This document shows positions 45,613-54,243 of a stretch of 64,000 nt of DNA, in pieces. The notes beneath the pieces were generated by a model. That model did no database searches and had not been told where the DNA came from. It saw nothing but the letters and a program-made list of their open reading frames with translations. Position numbers and translations under genes: made by a program. Within the stretch, counting starts at the first letter, position 1, and the number at the start of each line of letters is the position of its first letter. The stretch is from CAWJKP01 sp963843465 (GTDB lineage Bacteria; Planctomycetota; Planctomycetia; Pirellulales; Thermoguttaceae). The stretch lies in assembly GCA_963843465.1 (NCBI GenBank), contig CAWJKP010000001.1:1922001-1986000 (forward strand), in the 5' to 3' direction.

Positions 45613-45927
45613 GGGAAAAGTTCCTCAAGACAAGGGTGGTTGGCTGCCGGCCGGCGTGGCCCGCAACAAGGTAGTGTACTGGAGATGCTCTTGGGCGGCA
45701 ACGGTGTTGGGTCCGGCCTTTCCCTGCCCGGTGAGACCTCATGTCATGCTGAAGCATAACCTACCGGCCGCTGGCCACTGAGAAATGCTTGCTTCCCGGT
45801 TGCGGTTAACGTAGGATGGCAAGGTATACCTGCGTGTTTCCCCACGTGTAGCAGCGTGCGGCGGCCCGCCCGGGCGAACCGCCGCGCGACCCCGCCTAGA
45901 TTCCTTCCCCAATCCCCGAGGTCTACC
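45613..45927. other. Intergenic region between divergent cyclophilin and PQQ-propeller genes
   Basis: 315 bases without a gene. A GCTGAAGCATAACCTACCGG copy of the GTTATGC repeat lies at 45745-45766, and a CGGCCGCTGGCCACTGA tail follows it. The remainder must hold two divergent promoters. No other structure is seen. Confidence 0.5.
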
Positions 45928-47212
45928 ATGCCAGATCTGCGACTGCCGGCTGTTGTTTTCGGCTTCCTCTGCCTCTTGCCACCGGCGGCCGTCTTGGCCG
46001 CGGATTGGCCCCAGTACCGTGGGCCGGATCAGACCGGCGCTACAGCCGAGAAAGTGTTGCTGGACTGGCCGGCCGGCGGGCCCAAGCTGCTCTGGAAGAT
46101 TCCCACTCCCAACGGCTTCAGCTCCTTTGCGGTCAGCGGCGGCAAGGCGTATACCCAGGTCAACCGCGATCGGGACGGCCAGCCGCGGGAGGTCTGCCTG
46201 GCGCTGGACGCCCTGACGGGCAAGGAGGCTCTGGGCGGCCGACGTCGGCGAGGGGCGCTACCCGGGCGGCGGCGATACCGGCGCCCCGGGCAACGACGGC
46301 GGCGACGGTCCGCGCTCCACGCCCACGTGCAACGACGGCCGGGTCTACGTGGCCACGCCCAACCTGGTGCTCTACTGCCTGGATGCGTCCACCGGCCAGC
46401 CCATCTGGAGCAAGGATCTCATCAAGGAACATGCGGGCCGGAACATCGGCTGGAAGAACGCGGCCTCGCCGGTGATCGATGGCGATTTGCTCTTCGTCGG
46501 CGGCGGCGGGCCGGGCCAATCGCTCCTGGCCCTGGATAAGAAGGCCGGGAAGGTGGTCTGGAAGGGATTCGACGAGCATATTACCCACGCCACGCCGGTG
46601 GTGACCACGATCCTCGGCCGGCGGCAGGTGATCTTCTTCCTCCAGAGCGGATTGTTGTCAGTCGCCGCGGAGGACGGCAAGGCCCTCTGGCGATTCCCCA
46701 TGAGGTACAGCGTTTCCACGGCGGCCTCGCCCGTCGTTTCGGGCGACATCGTCTATTGCGGCGCCGGCTACGGCGTCGGCGGCGCGGCGTGCAAGATCAG
46801 CAAGACGGCGGGGGGCTTCAAGGCGACCGAGCTTTGGCGGATCTCCGGCATCGACAAGGTGCTGAGCCATTGGAGCACGCCGGTCGCGAAGGACGGCTAC
46901 CTGTACGGCATGTTCAGTTTCAAGAAGTTCGGCAGCGGCCCGATGAAGTGCGTCGAGATTGCCACCGGCAAGATCGCCTGGCAAAAGCCGGGTTTCGGCC
47001 CCGGCAACGTGATCCTCGCCGGCGACCGGCTCTTGGCCCTAAGCGACGACGGACGGCTGGTGGTCGTCGAGGCGACGCCGGAGGGTTACCACGAGATCGC
47101 CCGGGCCAAGGTGCTCACCGGCAAGTGCTGGTCCACCCCGGCCATCAGCGAGGGACGCATTTTCGTGCGCAGCACCAAAGAAGGGGCCTGCCTGGCATTG
47201 ACGGCGGAATAG
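45928..47212 (+). CDS. Exported PQQ-type beta-propeller protein, one frame break
   Basis: About 427 residues from the ATG at 45928. A signal peptide (PAVVFGFLCLLPPAAVLAAD) precedes WPQYRGPDQTGATAEKVLLD and repeated propeller blades (LALDALTGKE, VLYCLDASTGQPIWSKDL, SVAAEDGKALWRF, KCVEIATGKIAWQKPGFG). The frame breaks near 46226 where removing one G yields GKELWAADVGEGRYPGG. The outer-membrane-assembly-BamB/PQQ-dehydrogenase-like fold is clear, but no dehydrogenase residues are identified. Planctomycetes carry many such 'PQQ-binding-like' secreted proteins of unknown role. Confidence 0.85.
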
Positions 47213-47226
47213 CTTCGGCGTTTGCC

Positions 47227-47286
47227 CGTAGGACGGATTGGTAATCCGTCCGGAAATCGTGGACGGATTAGCAATCCGTCCCACGG
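47227..47286. repeat. GGATTAGGCAATCC palindrome, copy 2
   Basis: Arms CGTAGGACGGATTGGTAATC and GGATTAGCAATCCGTCCCAC about a short centre, between two co-oriented genes. It diverges slightly from the copy at 22890-22948. Confidence 0.8.
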
Positions 47287-47339
47287 AATTCCGCCAATTG
47301 GTTCGTCGGCCGATCCGTTATTGCGACAAGACCCCAGTT

Positions 47340-49733
47340 ATGAACGCCCTGCTCCTCGTTCTCGCCGCCCTCGGCTCCGGACATTGGCAAACCATCGATG
47401 CGTTCGATTATCCAGCCACGGCCGACGCCCGCCAGGCCTGGGCCGCGTCGGGCGGAACGCCCGAGGTAACGGCCGTGACGGAGGGGGGTCGCCGGGCGAT
47501 CCAACTTGTCGCCCCCTTCGCCGCCGATGCCCGCTTGCCGCGCACGGTGCTCGACCGCCGCGCGTCGCTGGACCTTGCCAACGAAGGTCAATTCACGCTT
47601 GTGCTTCGGGCCGCCGAGCCGCAGGCCGTCGGGCAGGTGAGCCTCTACTTCCGTAGCGGCGACGGCTGGTACGCGGCCGGGGCGAGCCTGGGGAAGCCGG
47701 GCTGGCAGACCCTCGAGTTTCCCAAGTCCTCCTTCCGCATCGAAGGGCAGCCGGCCGGTTGGCAGAAGATCGACGGCATCCGCATCTCCTTCTGGCGCGG
47801 ACAGGCCAAGGATTCCACCATCCTCTTGCGCCAGTTGGCCGCCGGCTGGCACGACGTGGCGTTGGTGGTTCCCTCCGCACGTGAACAAGATAGCGAGCAG
47901 GCCACCGTCCGGGAGACGGCCGCGAACATGGCGCAAATGCTCGCCGAGTTGGGACTGGGGGCCGATACGATCGAAGACGCGGACGTGGTCCGCGGCGGGC
48001 TAGGCAAACGCCGCGTGGTCATTTTGCCCTATCATCCCCGCCTGGACGACGCGCCGGCCGACGCCTTGGCGAAGTTTGTCCAGTCCGGCGGTAAGCTGTT
48101 GGCCTGCTTCACGCTGCCGCAGGGGTTGGCCCGCACGCTGGGTTTCGACCGTTTGCAATACGTTGCGCAGAAGGAGGCGGGGCAGTTCGCTGAGATGCGA
48201 TTCGAGGCGGACGATGTTCCCGGTTTGCCCAAGTCGGTCCGGCAGGCTTCATGGAACATCACCACGGCCCAACCGGCAGGCCAAAACGCCCGGGTAATCG
48301 GCCGCTGGTTCGACCAGGCGGGGCACCCCGCCGGTCTGCCGGCCCTGCTGCTGAGCGATCGCGGGGCCTTCCTGACCCACATCCTGCTCACCGACGATCG
48401 CGCCGGCAAGGAGCAGCTTCTGGCCGCGATCCTTGGCCGTCTCGATCCGCCGCTCTGGCGGGAGATGGCCGAGAGCCAGGTGGCGCGGGCCGGGCGGGTC
48501 GGTCATTGCCAGGACCTCGATGCCCTGGGCCGGTTCGTCCGGGCCGGCAAGTTGCCCGAGGCCGTCTCGCGGCTGGAGGCCGGCACGGCGATGACCCGCA
48601 CGGCCGGGAAGGACTTGGAGCAAAAGCTCTATCCCCAGGCCGCCGAGGCCGCCCGGCAAGCCCACGCGGCCTTAGCCTCGGCCTATCTTGAGGCCCAGCC
48701 CAGTCCGCCTCGGGAAGCCCGGGGCTTCTGGAACCACTCCGGCACCGGCGCCTATCCGGGCGACTGGGACCGCACGGCCAAGGAATTATCGCACGCCGGG
48801 TTCAACATGGTCTTTCCCAACATGCTCTGGGCGGGCGTGGCGCACTATCCCAGCGACGTTCTGCCCCGCAGCGAGACCTTCGCCCGCTGGGGCGACCAGT
48901 TGGCCCAGTGCGTGGCGGCGGCCCATGCCCACGGGATCGAAGTCCACGTCTGGAAAGTGAACCACAACCTCTCCACGGCCCCCCGCGATTTTGTGGAAAG
49001 GATGCGACGCGAAGGCCGGCTCCAGGTGACGGTCGCCGGCAAGCCGCACGACTGGCTCTGCCCATCCAACCCGGAGAATCTCAAGCTGGAAGCGGCCAGC
49101 ATGTTGGAGGTGGCGGCCAAGTATGACGTTGACGGGCTGCACTTCGACTACATCCGCTATCCCGGCCGCGAGTGCTGCTACTGCGACGGCTGCCGCCGGC
49201 GCTTCGAGGCCGACGCGGGCGCTGGCGTGGCCCATTGGCCGGAGGACTGCTACAGCGGCCCGCTGCAAGGGCGGTACGAGCAGTGGCGCTGCGACCAGAT
49301 CACGCGGCTGGTGAAGACGGTCCACGACGGGGCGAAGAAGCTCAAGCCCAAGATCAAGATCTCCGCGGCCGTTTTCGGGGCCTACCCCGACTGCCGGCGG
49401 AGCGTGGGCCAGGACTGGGTGGCGTGGGTCCGCGCGGGCTACCTGGATTTCGTCTGCCCGATGGACTACGCCGACACCGATCCGCCGTTTGTGGACCTGG
49501 TGACCCGGCAGCTCAAGCTGGTCGACGGCCGCATTCCTGTCTATCCCGGCATCGGCGCTTGGCGGCTGGGCCCAGCCGATCGGGTGGCCTCGCAGATCTA
49601 CGAGGCCCGGCAGCTCGGGGCGCCGGGCTTCATGCTCTTCAACCTCGACGCCGGCGCGGCCCAGACCCTCTTGCCGGCCATCGCGCTGGGCATCGGCTCC
49701 CGCCCGGCGGTCCCGCCGCATCGCGTTCCTTAG
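47340..49733 (+). CDS. Secreted glycoside-hydrolase-like protein (GHL10 type)
   Basis: 797 residues from the ATG at 47340, which starts a signal peptide (NALLLVLAALGSGHW). Residues about 20-160 form a beta-sandwich that may bind carbohydrate (VSLYFRSGDGWYAAGASLGK). A Rossmann-like part follows (VVILPYHPRLDDAPADALAK). The C-terminal ~320 residues (ARGFWNHSGTGAYPGDWDRT, MVFPNMLWAGVAHYPS, VDGLHFDYIRYPGRECCYCD, DFVCPMDYADTDPPFVDLV) match the glycosyl-hydrolase-like GHL10 TIM barrel. FDYIRYP is the diagnostic motif. It probably degrades an extracellular polysaccharide; no substrate is inferred. Confidence 0.88.
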   Translation: MNALLLVLAALGSGHWQTIDAFDYPATADARQAWAASGGTPEVTAVTEGGRRAIQLVAPFAADARLPRTVLDRRASLDLANEGQFTLVLRAAEPQAVGQVSLYFRSGDGWYAAGASLGKPGWQTLEFPKSSFRIEGQPAGWQKIDGIRISFWRGQAKDSTILLRQLAAGWHDVALVVPSAREQDSEQATVRETAANMAQMLAELGLGADTIEDADVVRGGLGKRRVVILPYHPRLDDAPADALAKFVQSGGKLLACFTLPQGLARTLGFDRLQYVAQKEAGQFAEMRFEADDVPGLPKSVRQASWNITTAQPAGQNARVIGRWFDQAGHPAGLPALLLSDRGAFLTHILLTDDRAGKEQLLAAILGRLDPPLWREMAESQVARAGRVGHCQDLDALGRFVRAGKLPEAVSRLEAGTAMTRTAGKDLEQKLYPQAAEAARQAHAALASAYLEAQPSPPREARGFWNHSGTGAYPGDWDRTAKELSHAGFNMVFPNMLWAGVAHYPSDVLPRSETFARWGDQLAQCVAAAHAHGIEVHVWKVNHNLSTAPRDFVERMRREGRLQVTVAGKPHDWLCPSNPENLKLEAASMLEVAAKYDVDGLHFDYIRYPGRECCYCDGCRRRFEADAGAGVAHWPEDCYSGPLQGRYEQWRCDQITRLVKTVHDGAKKLKPKIKISAAVFGAYPDCRRSVGQDWVAWVRAGYLDFVCPMDYADTDPPFVDLVTRQLKLVDGRIPVYPGIGAWRLGPADRVASQIYEARQLGAPGFMLFNLDAGAAQTLLPAIALGIGSRPAVPPHRVP

Positions 49734-49750
49734 GAGCCGCGTCACAATAA

Positions 49751-49809
49751 TTTGTGGTGCAGGCGTCTCGCCTGCATCTTCCGGGCAGGCGGGACGCCTG
49801 CACCACAAG
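49751..49809. repeat. TTGTGGTGCAG palindrome, copy 2
   Basis: Inverted repeat with arms TTTGTGGTGCAGGCGTCTCG and GGCGGGACGCCTGCACCACA, between convergent genes. It is related to the copy inside the flavoprotein gene at 8669-8738. Confidence 0.85.
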
Positions 49810-49826
49810 AAATCCGGCGCGACACG

Positions 49827-50258
49827 TTACCGGATCGGCGAGTAATCGGTGGCCTTCATGTTCTTGCTCGTCACTTCCTTGACCAGCACGCCGTCCTTTT
49901 CCGAATCCGCCTTCGCCTTCTTCCATGCGGGGTCGTCCTTGAATGCCTGCCATGCCGCCTTCTGGGCCTCGACGCTGGGGAAGGCGACGATGTAGCAGAG
50001 CGTGCCGCTGCCCTCGTCGCCTTCCATAAGCGTCCAGAAGCCGATCATCTCGATGCCATGCTTCTTGAACAACGGGCAGGTGTGGTCGCGGAAGCGGGCG
50101 TGCAGGGCCGGCAACTTGCCGGGGTTCGTCTTGTAGATCCGCAACTCGTAGACCTTGCCGGCCGACGCCGGCTCAGCCGCCGAACTCGGCCGAGACAGAC
50201 CCATCATACCCGTTACCACCACGCCCAAGGCCACCGCGATACTTAGAAGCACTCTCAT
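49827..50258 (-). CDS. Secreted NIPSNAP-domain protein
   Basis: 143 residues from the ATG at 50258. A signal peptide (VLLSIAVALGVVVTGMMGLS) is followed by one NIPSNAP (dimeric alpha/beta barrel) domain: KVYELRIYKTNPGKLPALHA, FRDHTCPLFKKHGIEMIGFW, LCYIVAFPSVEAQKAAWQAF. Exported NIPSNAP proteins are very common in Planctomycetes; their function is unknown. Confidence 0.9.
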   Translation of the reverse strand: MRVLLSIAVALGVVVTGMMGLSRPSSAAEPASAGKVYELRIYKTNPGKLPALHARFRDHTCPLFKKHGIEMIGFWTLMEGDEGSGTLCYIVAFPSVEAQKAAWQAFKDDPAWKKAKADSEKDGVLVKEVTSKNMKATDYSPIR

Positions 50259-50452
50259 GGAGACCCTCCCTTGTTGTGTAGCGCCCATCGCATGGTTGCG
50301 TCTTGGGACGGGCGCCTGTTGAACGGAAACACGTCATACCCTCGGATCGGGACCATCACCGCCGGCAGCCGCTGTTGGCCAGTCGAGGACTGGTCCATTC
50401 TTCATCGACAAAGCACATTTTGCAAGGGGACAGCAGCCTAGACCGGGCGAAG

Positions 50453-50588
50453 TTTTGGAGTGCGGCGATTTTTCGCCGCTTTCCTTGTGTGGCCGGAACG
50501 GATCGCGAAGCAGCGTTCAGGTGAAGTGCCGCGTAGCCTCTTGGTGGTGAATAGTCCGGAAAAGCGGCGACAAGTCGCCGCACTCCAA
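50453..50588. mobile_element. MITE-like element, copy 2 (about 136 bp)
   Basis: Left arm TTTTGGAGTGCGGCGATTTT and right arm GGCGACAAGTCGCCGCACTC pair with the arms of the copy at 9660-9791. The centre contains TTCAGGTGAA, the reverse complement of the copy-1 centre motif. It lies upstream of the SUMF1 gene and is not translated. The rest of 50259-50653 has no gene. Confidence 0.75.
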
Positions 50589-50653
50589 GAATCGTGCTTG
50601 ACGCCGAGGCAGGGCCCAACGACACTCGATATGACCTGTTCAAGGGAATCTCG

Positions 50654-51637
50654 ATGAAACCTTTCGCGACGCGAATACTGGCCCTCTTACTGGTCGCTTC
50701 CTACGCCCTGGTCGCCAAGGCACAGACCGTCAGCAAGGATCGGCCGGGTGAGATCAGCAATTCTATCGGCATCCGCCTCGTGCGGATTCCGGCAGGGGAG
50801 TTCATGATGGGGAGCGGGGAATCGGCGGAACAGATCGTTAAGAACTTCGCCGCCCACAACCGTGCACCACAGGAGTTCAAGGACGAGTACCCCCGCCATC
50901 GCGTGCGGATCACCCGGCCTTTCTATCTCGGCAAGTATGAGGCAACCGTGGGCAATTTCCGCCGCTTCGTGCAGGATACGGGCTACCGGACGGAGGCCGA
51001 GAAGGATGGTCAAGGCGGGTGGGGCTACAACCGGGCGATCGGCAAGTGCGAAGGGCGCAGGCCCCAGTACAACTGGCGCAATCCCGGGTTTCCGCAGAAC
51101 GAGGACTACCCGGTCCTCAACGTCACTTGGAACGACGCGGTGGCTTTCTGCCGCTGGCTCAGCCGCAAAGAGGCGAAGACCTACCGGCTGCCGACGGAAG
51201 CCGAGTGGGAGTATGCCTGCCGTGCGGGAACGACGACCCGTTACTACAACGGCGATGATCCCGACGCATTGGCCAAGGTGGCCAAGACGACGGACCCCAA
51301 GGGCAGGAGCAGTTTTCCCGCCATCCAAAACCTCCTCATTCCCAAGGACCAACGGGGCCGTTTCACGGCCCCCGTGGGCAGCCTGCCGCCAAACCGCTTC
51401 GGGCTGCACGACATGCTGGGCAACGCCTGGGAGTGGTGTTCCGATTGGTACGGCGAGGACTACTATGCCAGATCTCCGGTGGACGATCCCCAGGGGCCCG
51501 ATTCCGGGGATCGCCACGTCCGTCGGGGCGGTGCCTGGAACAGTTTCCCTCTCTGGGCTCGGGCGTCCTTCCGCAACTGGAACCAGCCGGACAGCCGCTG
51601 CGTCAATCTCGGCTTTCGGGTCGCCCGGAATGACTGA
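50654..51637 (+). CDS. Secreted SUMF1/formylglycine-generating-enzyme-like protein
   Basis: 327 residues from the ATG at 50654. A signal peptide (KPFATRILALLLVASYALVA) precedes a SUMF1 domain: SIGIRLVRIPAGEFMMGSGE, RPFYLGKYEATVGNFRRFVQ, VLNVTWNDAVAFCRWLSRKE, YRLPTEAEWEYACRAGTTTR and FGLHDMLGNAWEWCSDWYGE. The C-terminal active-site cysteine pair of true FGE is absent: the segment after RRGGAW is NSFPLWARASF. It is therefore unlikely to make formylglycine. The 3' end overlaps the convergent CapA gene by 35 bases. Confidence 0.9.
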   Translation: MKPFATRILALLLVASYALVAKAQTVSKDRPGEISNSIGIRLVRIPAGEFMMGSGESAEQIVKNFAAHNRAPQEFKDEYPRHRVRITRPFYLGKYEATVGNFRRFVQDTGYRTEAEKDGQGGWGYNRAIGKCEGRRPQYNWRNPGFPQNEDYPVLNVTWNDAVAFCRWLSRKEAKTYRLPTEAEWEYACRAGTTTRYYNGDDPDALAKVAKTTDPKGRSSFPAIQNLLIPKDQRGRFTAPVGSLPPNRFGLHDMLGNAWEWCSDWYGEDYYARSPVDDPQGPDSGDRHVRRGGAWNSFPLWARASFRNWNQPDSRCVNLGFRVARND

Positions 51638-52640
51638 TTTGCTTGCCGTTTCCGCCCCGGCCGTCGTCCGGGGAAGGCGGGGGAAATAGATGCGGAATGC
51701 CGGCCGGATCGAGCTCGACGGTGCTGGTCTTCATTTCCAACCCGGTCGGCTTGCCGAAGGTGAGTTGCACGATCCAGCCGGTCCATACCGCGGGATCTTT
51801 GGGATAATAGTCGAAGACGAGGTTACCCAGGCTGTAGACGATCGGGCGCCCGCGATACAGCTCGACGGTTTGCGTGACGTGGGGATGGCACCCCAGCACC
51901 GCGTCGGCTCCCGCGTCGATCAGTTTTCGGGCGAGGATCTCTTGGGCCTCGGTCGGCGCCGGTTCCTCGCCTTTGCCCCAGTGCAGGAAAACCACGACCC
52001 AATCGGCCTTCTCCGCAGCCCGAGCCGCCTTGACGTCCGCCAACATGTCGGCCTCCACCATCCAGGCCACCCCCGGCGTTCTTGGGCCGGCGGCGAAGGA
52101 GCGGGGCGGGAAGCCGTCGTAACCCAAGAGGGCGACGCGGCGTCCGTTTCGCGTCAGGACCAGCGGGCGCCGCGCCTCCGCGATGTTGCGCCCACCGCCG
52201 AAATAGGGCAGATTGGCCTCATCAAAAAGCGACAATTGACTGGCAAACCCCTCCTTGCCCCAATCGCCCGAATGATTGTTGGCCAGCGAAAGGGCCGTGA
52301 AGTGCCGCTTCAATACGGGGATGCAATTGGGCCGCGCCAGGAAGGTGAAGTCCTTGTCCAGGGCCTTTCCCTTGGTGGCGATGACACACTCCAGGTTGGC
52401 CACGGCAATGTCGGCCGCTTGCAAGATCGGCGCCACGCCGGCAAACGGGTCGCCACCGTGGGTGACGTAGTGCCCCGGCCCTCCGTCGAGCATCACGTCC
52501 CCGGCAAAGACCATTCGCACGACGCCCGTCTCGCCTGGGCTCGGCGGTGCCGCCGCGGACGCACGCGCCCCCAGCGTGACGGCGGCCAGCGCGAGCCAGA
52601 AAGCTCCAAAATGACTACGAAATACCCGGGCAATCGTCAT
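51603..52640 (-). CDS. Secreted CapA-family metallophosphoesterase-like protein
   Basis: 345 residues from the ATG at 52640. A signal peptide (FGAFWLALAAVTLGARASA) leads into MVFAGDVMLDGGPGHYVTHG, VANLECVIATKGKALDKDF, TALSLANNHSGDWGKEGFAS, VVFLHWGKGEEPAPTEAQ and VLGCHPHVTQTVELYRGRPI VYSLGNLVFDYY-type motifs of the PGA_cap/CapA fold. CapA proteins act in gamma-polyglutamate or capsule export. Its exact role here is unknown. Confidence 0.9.
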   Translation of the reverse strand: MTIARVFRSHFGAFWLALAAVTLGARASAAAPPSPGETGVVRMVFAGDVMLDGGPGHYVTHGGDPFAGVAPILQAADIAVANLECVIATKGKALDKDFTFLARPNCIPVLKRHFTALSLANNHSGDWGKEGFASQLSLFDEANLPYFGGGRNIAEARRPLVLTRNGRRVALLGYDGFPPRSFAAGPRTPGVAWMVEADMLADVKAARAAEKADWVVVFLHWGKGEEPAPTEAQEILARKLIDAGADAVLGCHPHVTQTVELYRGRPIVYSLGNLVFDYYPKDPAVWTGWIVQLTFGKPTGLEMKTSTVELDPAGIPHLFPPPSPDDGRGGNGKQISHSGRPESRD

Positions 52641-52818
52641 GGCAGGTTCTCTTGGTTGCTCTTTTGTACGGGCAAAAAGGATCTCTCAAGGACATCTTTG
52701 CACGGACGGGCGAATCGTACCACCCCCAGAGTGCAAAACGGTGGCAACCTGGCGATCCGGGAGCTATAATACACCCCTCGCCATTTGACGCCCACCCCGA
52801 GCCTGCCAGGAGTTCGCT

Positions 52819-54123
52819 ATGGCTACAAGAGTATCCCGACGGTGTTTCGTGCGGCGCGGATTGCTGGCCGCCGGCGCCTCGGCGGCGGTCCCCTACCTGG
52901 TGGCCGCCTCCGCACTCGGCAAAGACGGCGCCGTGCCGCCTAGCGATCGTATTAACATGGGGTTCGTCGGGCTGGGCGGGCAAGGCGGCGGGCACCTCTT
53001 CGGCGGCGCCTGGACCTACTTGCCCGGCGGTTACCTCGGCCGCGACGACGTGCAGGTGCTAGGCGTCTGCGACGTCCAGCGCAAGAGGGCCGAGGAGGGT
53101 AAGGGACGCGTCGAAAAGTATTACGCCGAGAAGTTCGCTCGGGGCAGCTACCAAGGCTGCGGCGCCTACTGGGACATCCGCGACCTGCTGGCCCGCGACG
53201 ATATCGACGCCGTGCTGATCGCCGCCGCCTACCACGCGTCCGCCACCAACGCGATCCTGGCGGCCCGGGCCGGCAAAGATGTCTACTGCGAGAAGCCGAC
53301 CAGCGTCACCATCCGCGCCGGCCGGGCCGTGGTCGAGGCCGTGCGGGCCCACGGCCGCGTCTACCAGGGCGGCACGCAGCAGCGATCCGAATATGGCGGC
53401 AAATTCCGCCAGGCGGTGGAGCTGGTCCGCGGAGGCCGGATCGGCCGGCTGCAGCGGGTCTACGCCTATCAGACGGGCGGCGGCATCAGCCCGCCCCCCT
53501 CGACCGCCCGCGGCGGCGCCGTCCCGCCGGACGTCAATTGGGAGCCCTACGTGGGACCGCTGCCCTGGTTCAACTACGACGGCAGCACCGGCGCCCATCG
53601 CTTCGGCTTCGGCGACATCAATTGGGGCCAGCACCACTACGACATCGTGCAATGGGGCCTCGGCGCGGACGACACCGGCCCCGTGGAAATCCGCCTGGAG
53701 GGCGGCAAGCCGGTCTACCGCTATGCCAACGGCGTGGAGGTCTATGGCTGCCCTCCGCCCGGCCAGGCCTGGAACGAAGGCGGGGCCTGCTTCGTGGGGA
53801 CCGAAGGCACCGTCACCGTGCATCGCAACGTCTTCACCGCCGATCCGCCCGAGTTGATCCGCCAGTCGTCCGCGCTCAGCGTGCCCGGGGTCTATTACTC
53901 CAACAGCCACTCGGGGAATTTCCTGGAGTGCGTCCGCACCCGTCAGCGGACGATCTCCGACGCGGAGACCGCCCACCGCGCTGCCAGCCTGCTGCTGCTG
54001 GGCGGCATCACCATGCGGATCGGCCGGACGTTGAAATGGGACCCGCAGAAAGAGGAGTTCCCCGACGCCCCCGACGCCAACCGGCTGCTCTCCCTGGCAG
54101 CCCGCGAGCCCTGGCGCTATTGA
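52819..54123 (+). CDS. Tat-exported Gfo/Idh/MocA oxidoreductase
   Basis: 434 residues from the ATG at 52819. A twin-arginine signal (SRRCFVRRGLLAAGASAAVP) precedes the NAD(P)-binding fold (NMGFVGLGGQGGGHLFGG), the KxP motif region (GKDVYCEKPTSVTIRAGRAV) and the C-terminal alpha/beta domain (GFGDINWGQHHYDIVQWGLG). Planctomycetes export many such paralogues whose substrates are usually sugars or polyols. Substrate not predicted. Followed by two inverted GTTATGC repeats. Confidence 0.93.
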   Translation: MATRVSRRCFVRRGLLAAGASAAVPYLVAASALGKDGAVPPSDRINMGFVGLGGQGGGHLFGGAWTYLPGGYLGRDDVQVLGVCDVQRKRAEEGKGRVEKYYAEKFARGSYQGCGAYWDIRDLLARDDIDAVLIAAAYHASATNAILAARAGKDVYCEKPTSVTIRAGRAVVEAVRAHGRVYQGGTQQRSEYGGKFRQAVELVRGGRIGRLQRVYAYQTGGGISPPPSTARGGAVPPDVNWEPYVGPLPWFNYDGSTGAHRFGFGDINWGQHHYDIVQWGLGADDTGPVEIRLEGGKPVYRYANGVEVYGCPPPGQAWNEGGACFVGTEGTVTVHRNVFTADPPELIRQSSALSVPGVYYSNSHSGNFLECVRTRQRTISDAETAHRAASLLLLGGITMRIGRTLKWDPQKEEFPDAPDANRLLSLAAREPWRY

Positions 54124-54139
54124 TTGCCCGCAACACCCG

Positions 54140-54217
54140 TAGGTTATGCTTTAGCATAACGCGATCGCGACCCAACGGCTGCATGTCACCCGTTCGTTAT
54201 GCTGAAGCATAACCTAC
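54140..54217. repeat. GTTATGC/GCATAAC palindromes
   Basis: GTAGGTTATGCTTTAGCATA at 54140 and GTTATGCTGAAGCATAACCT at 54194 are small palindromes (GTTATGCT-N-AGCATAAC) that also lie in opposite orientation to each other. A third copy is at 45745. Confidence 0.75.
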
Positions 54218-54243
54218 CACTACCCACGAATAGGAACCCCACC

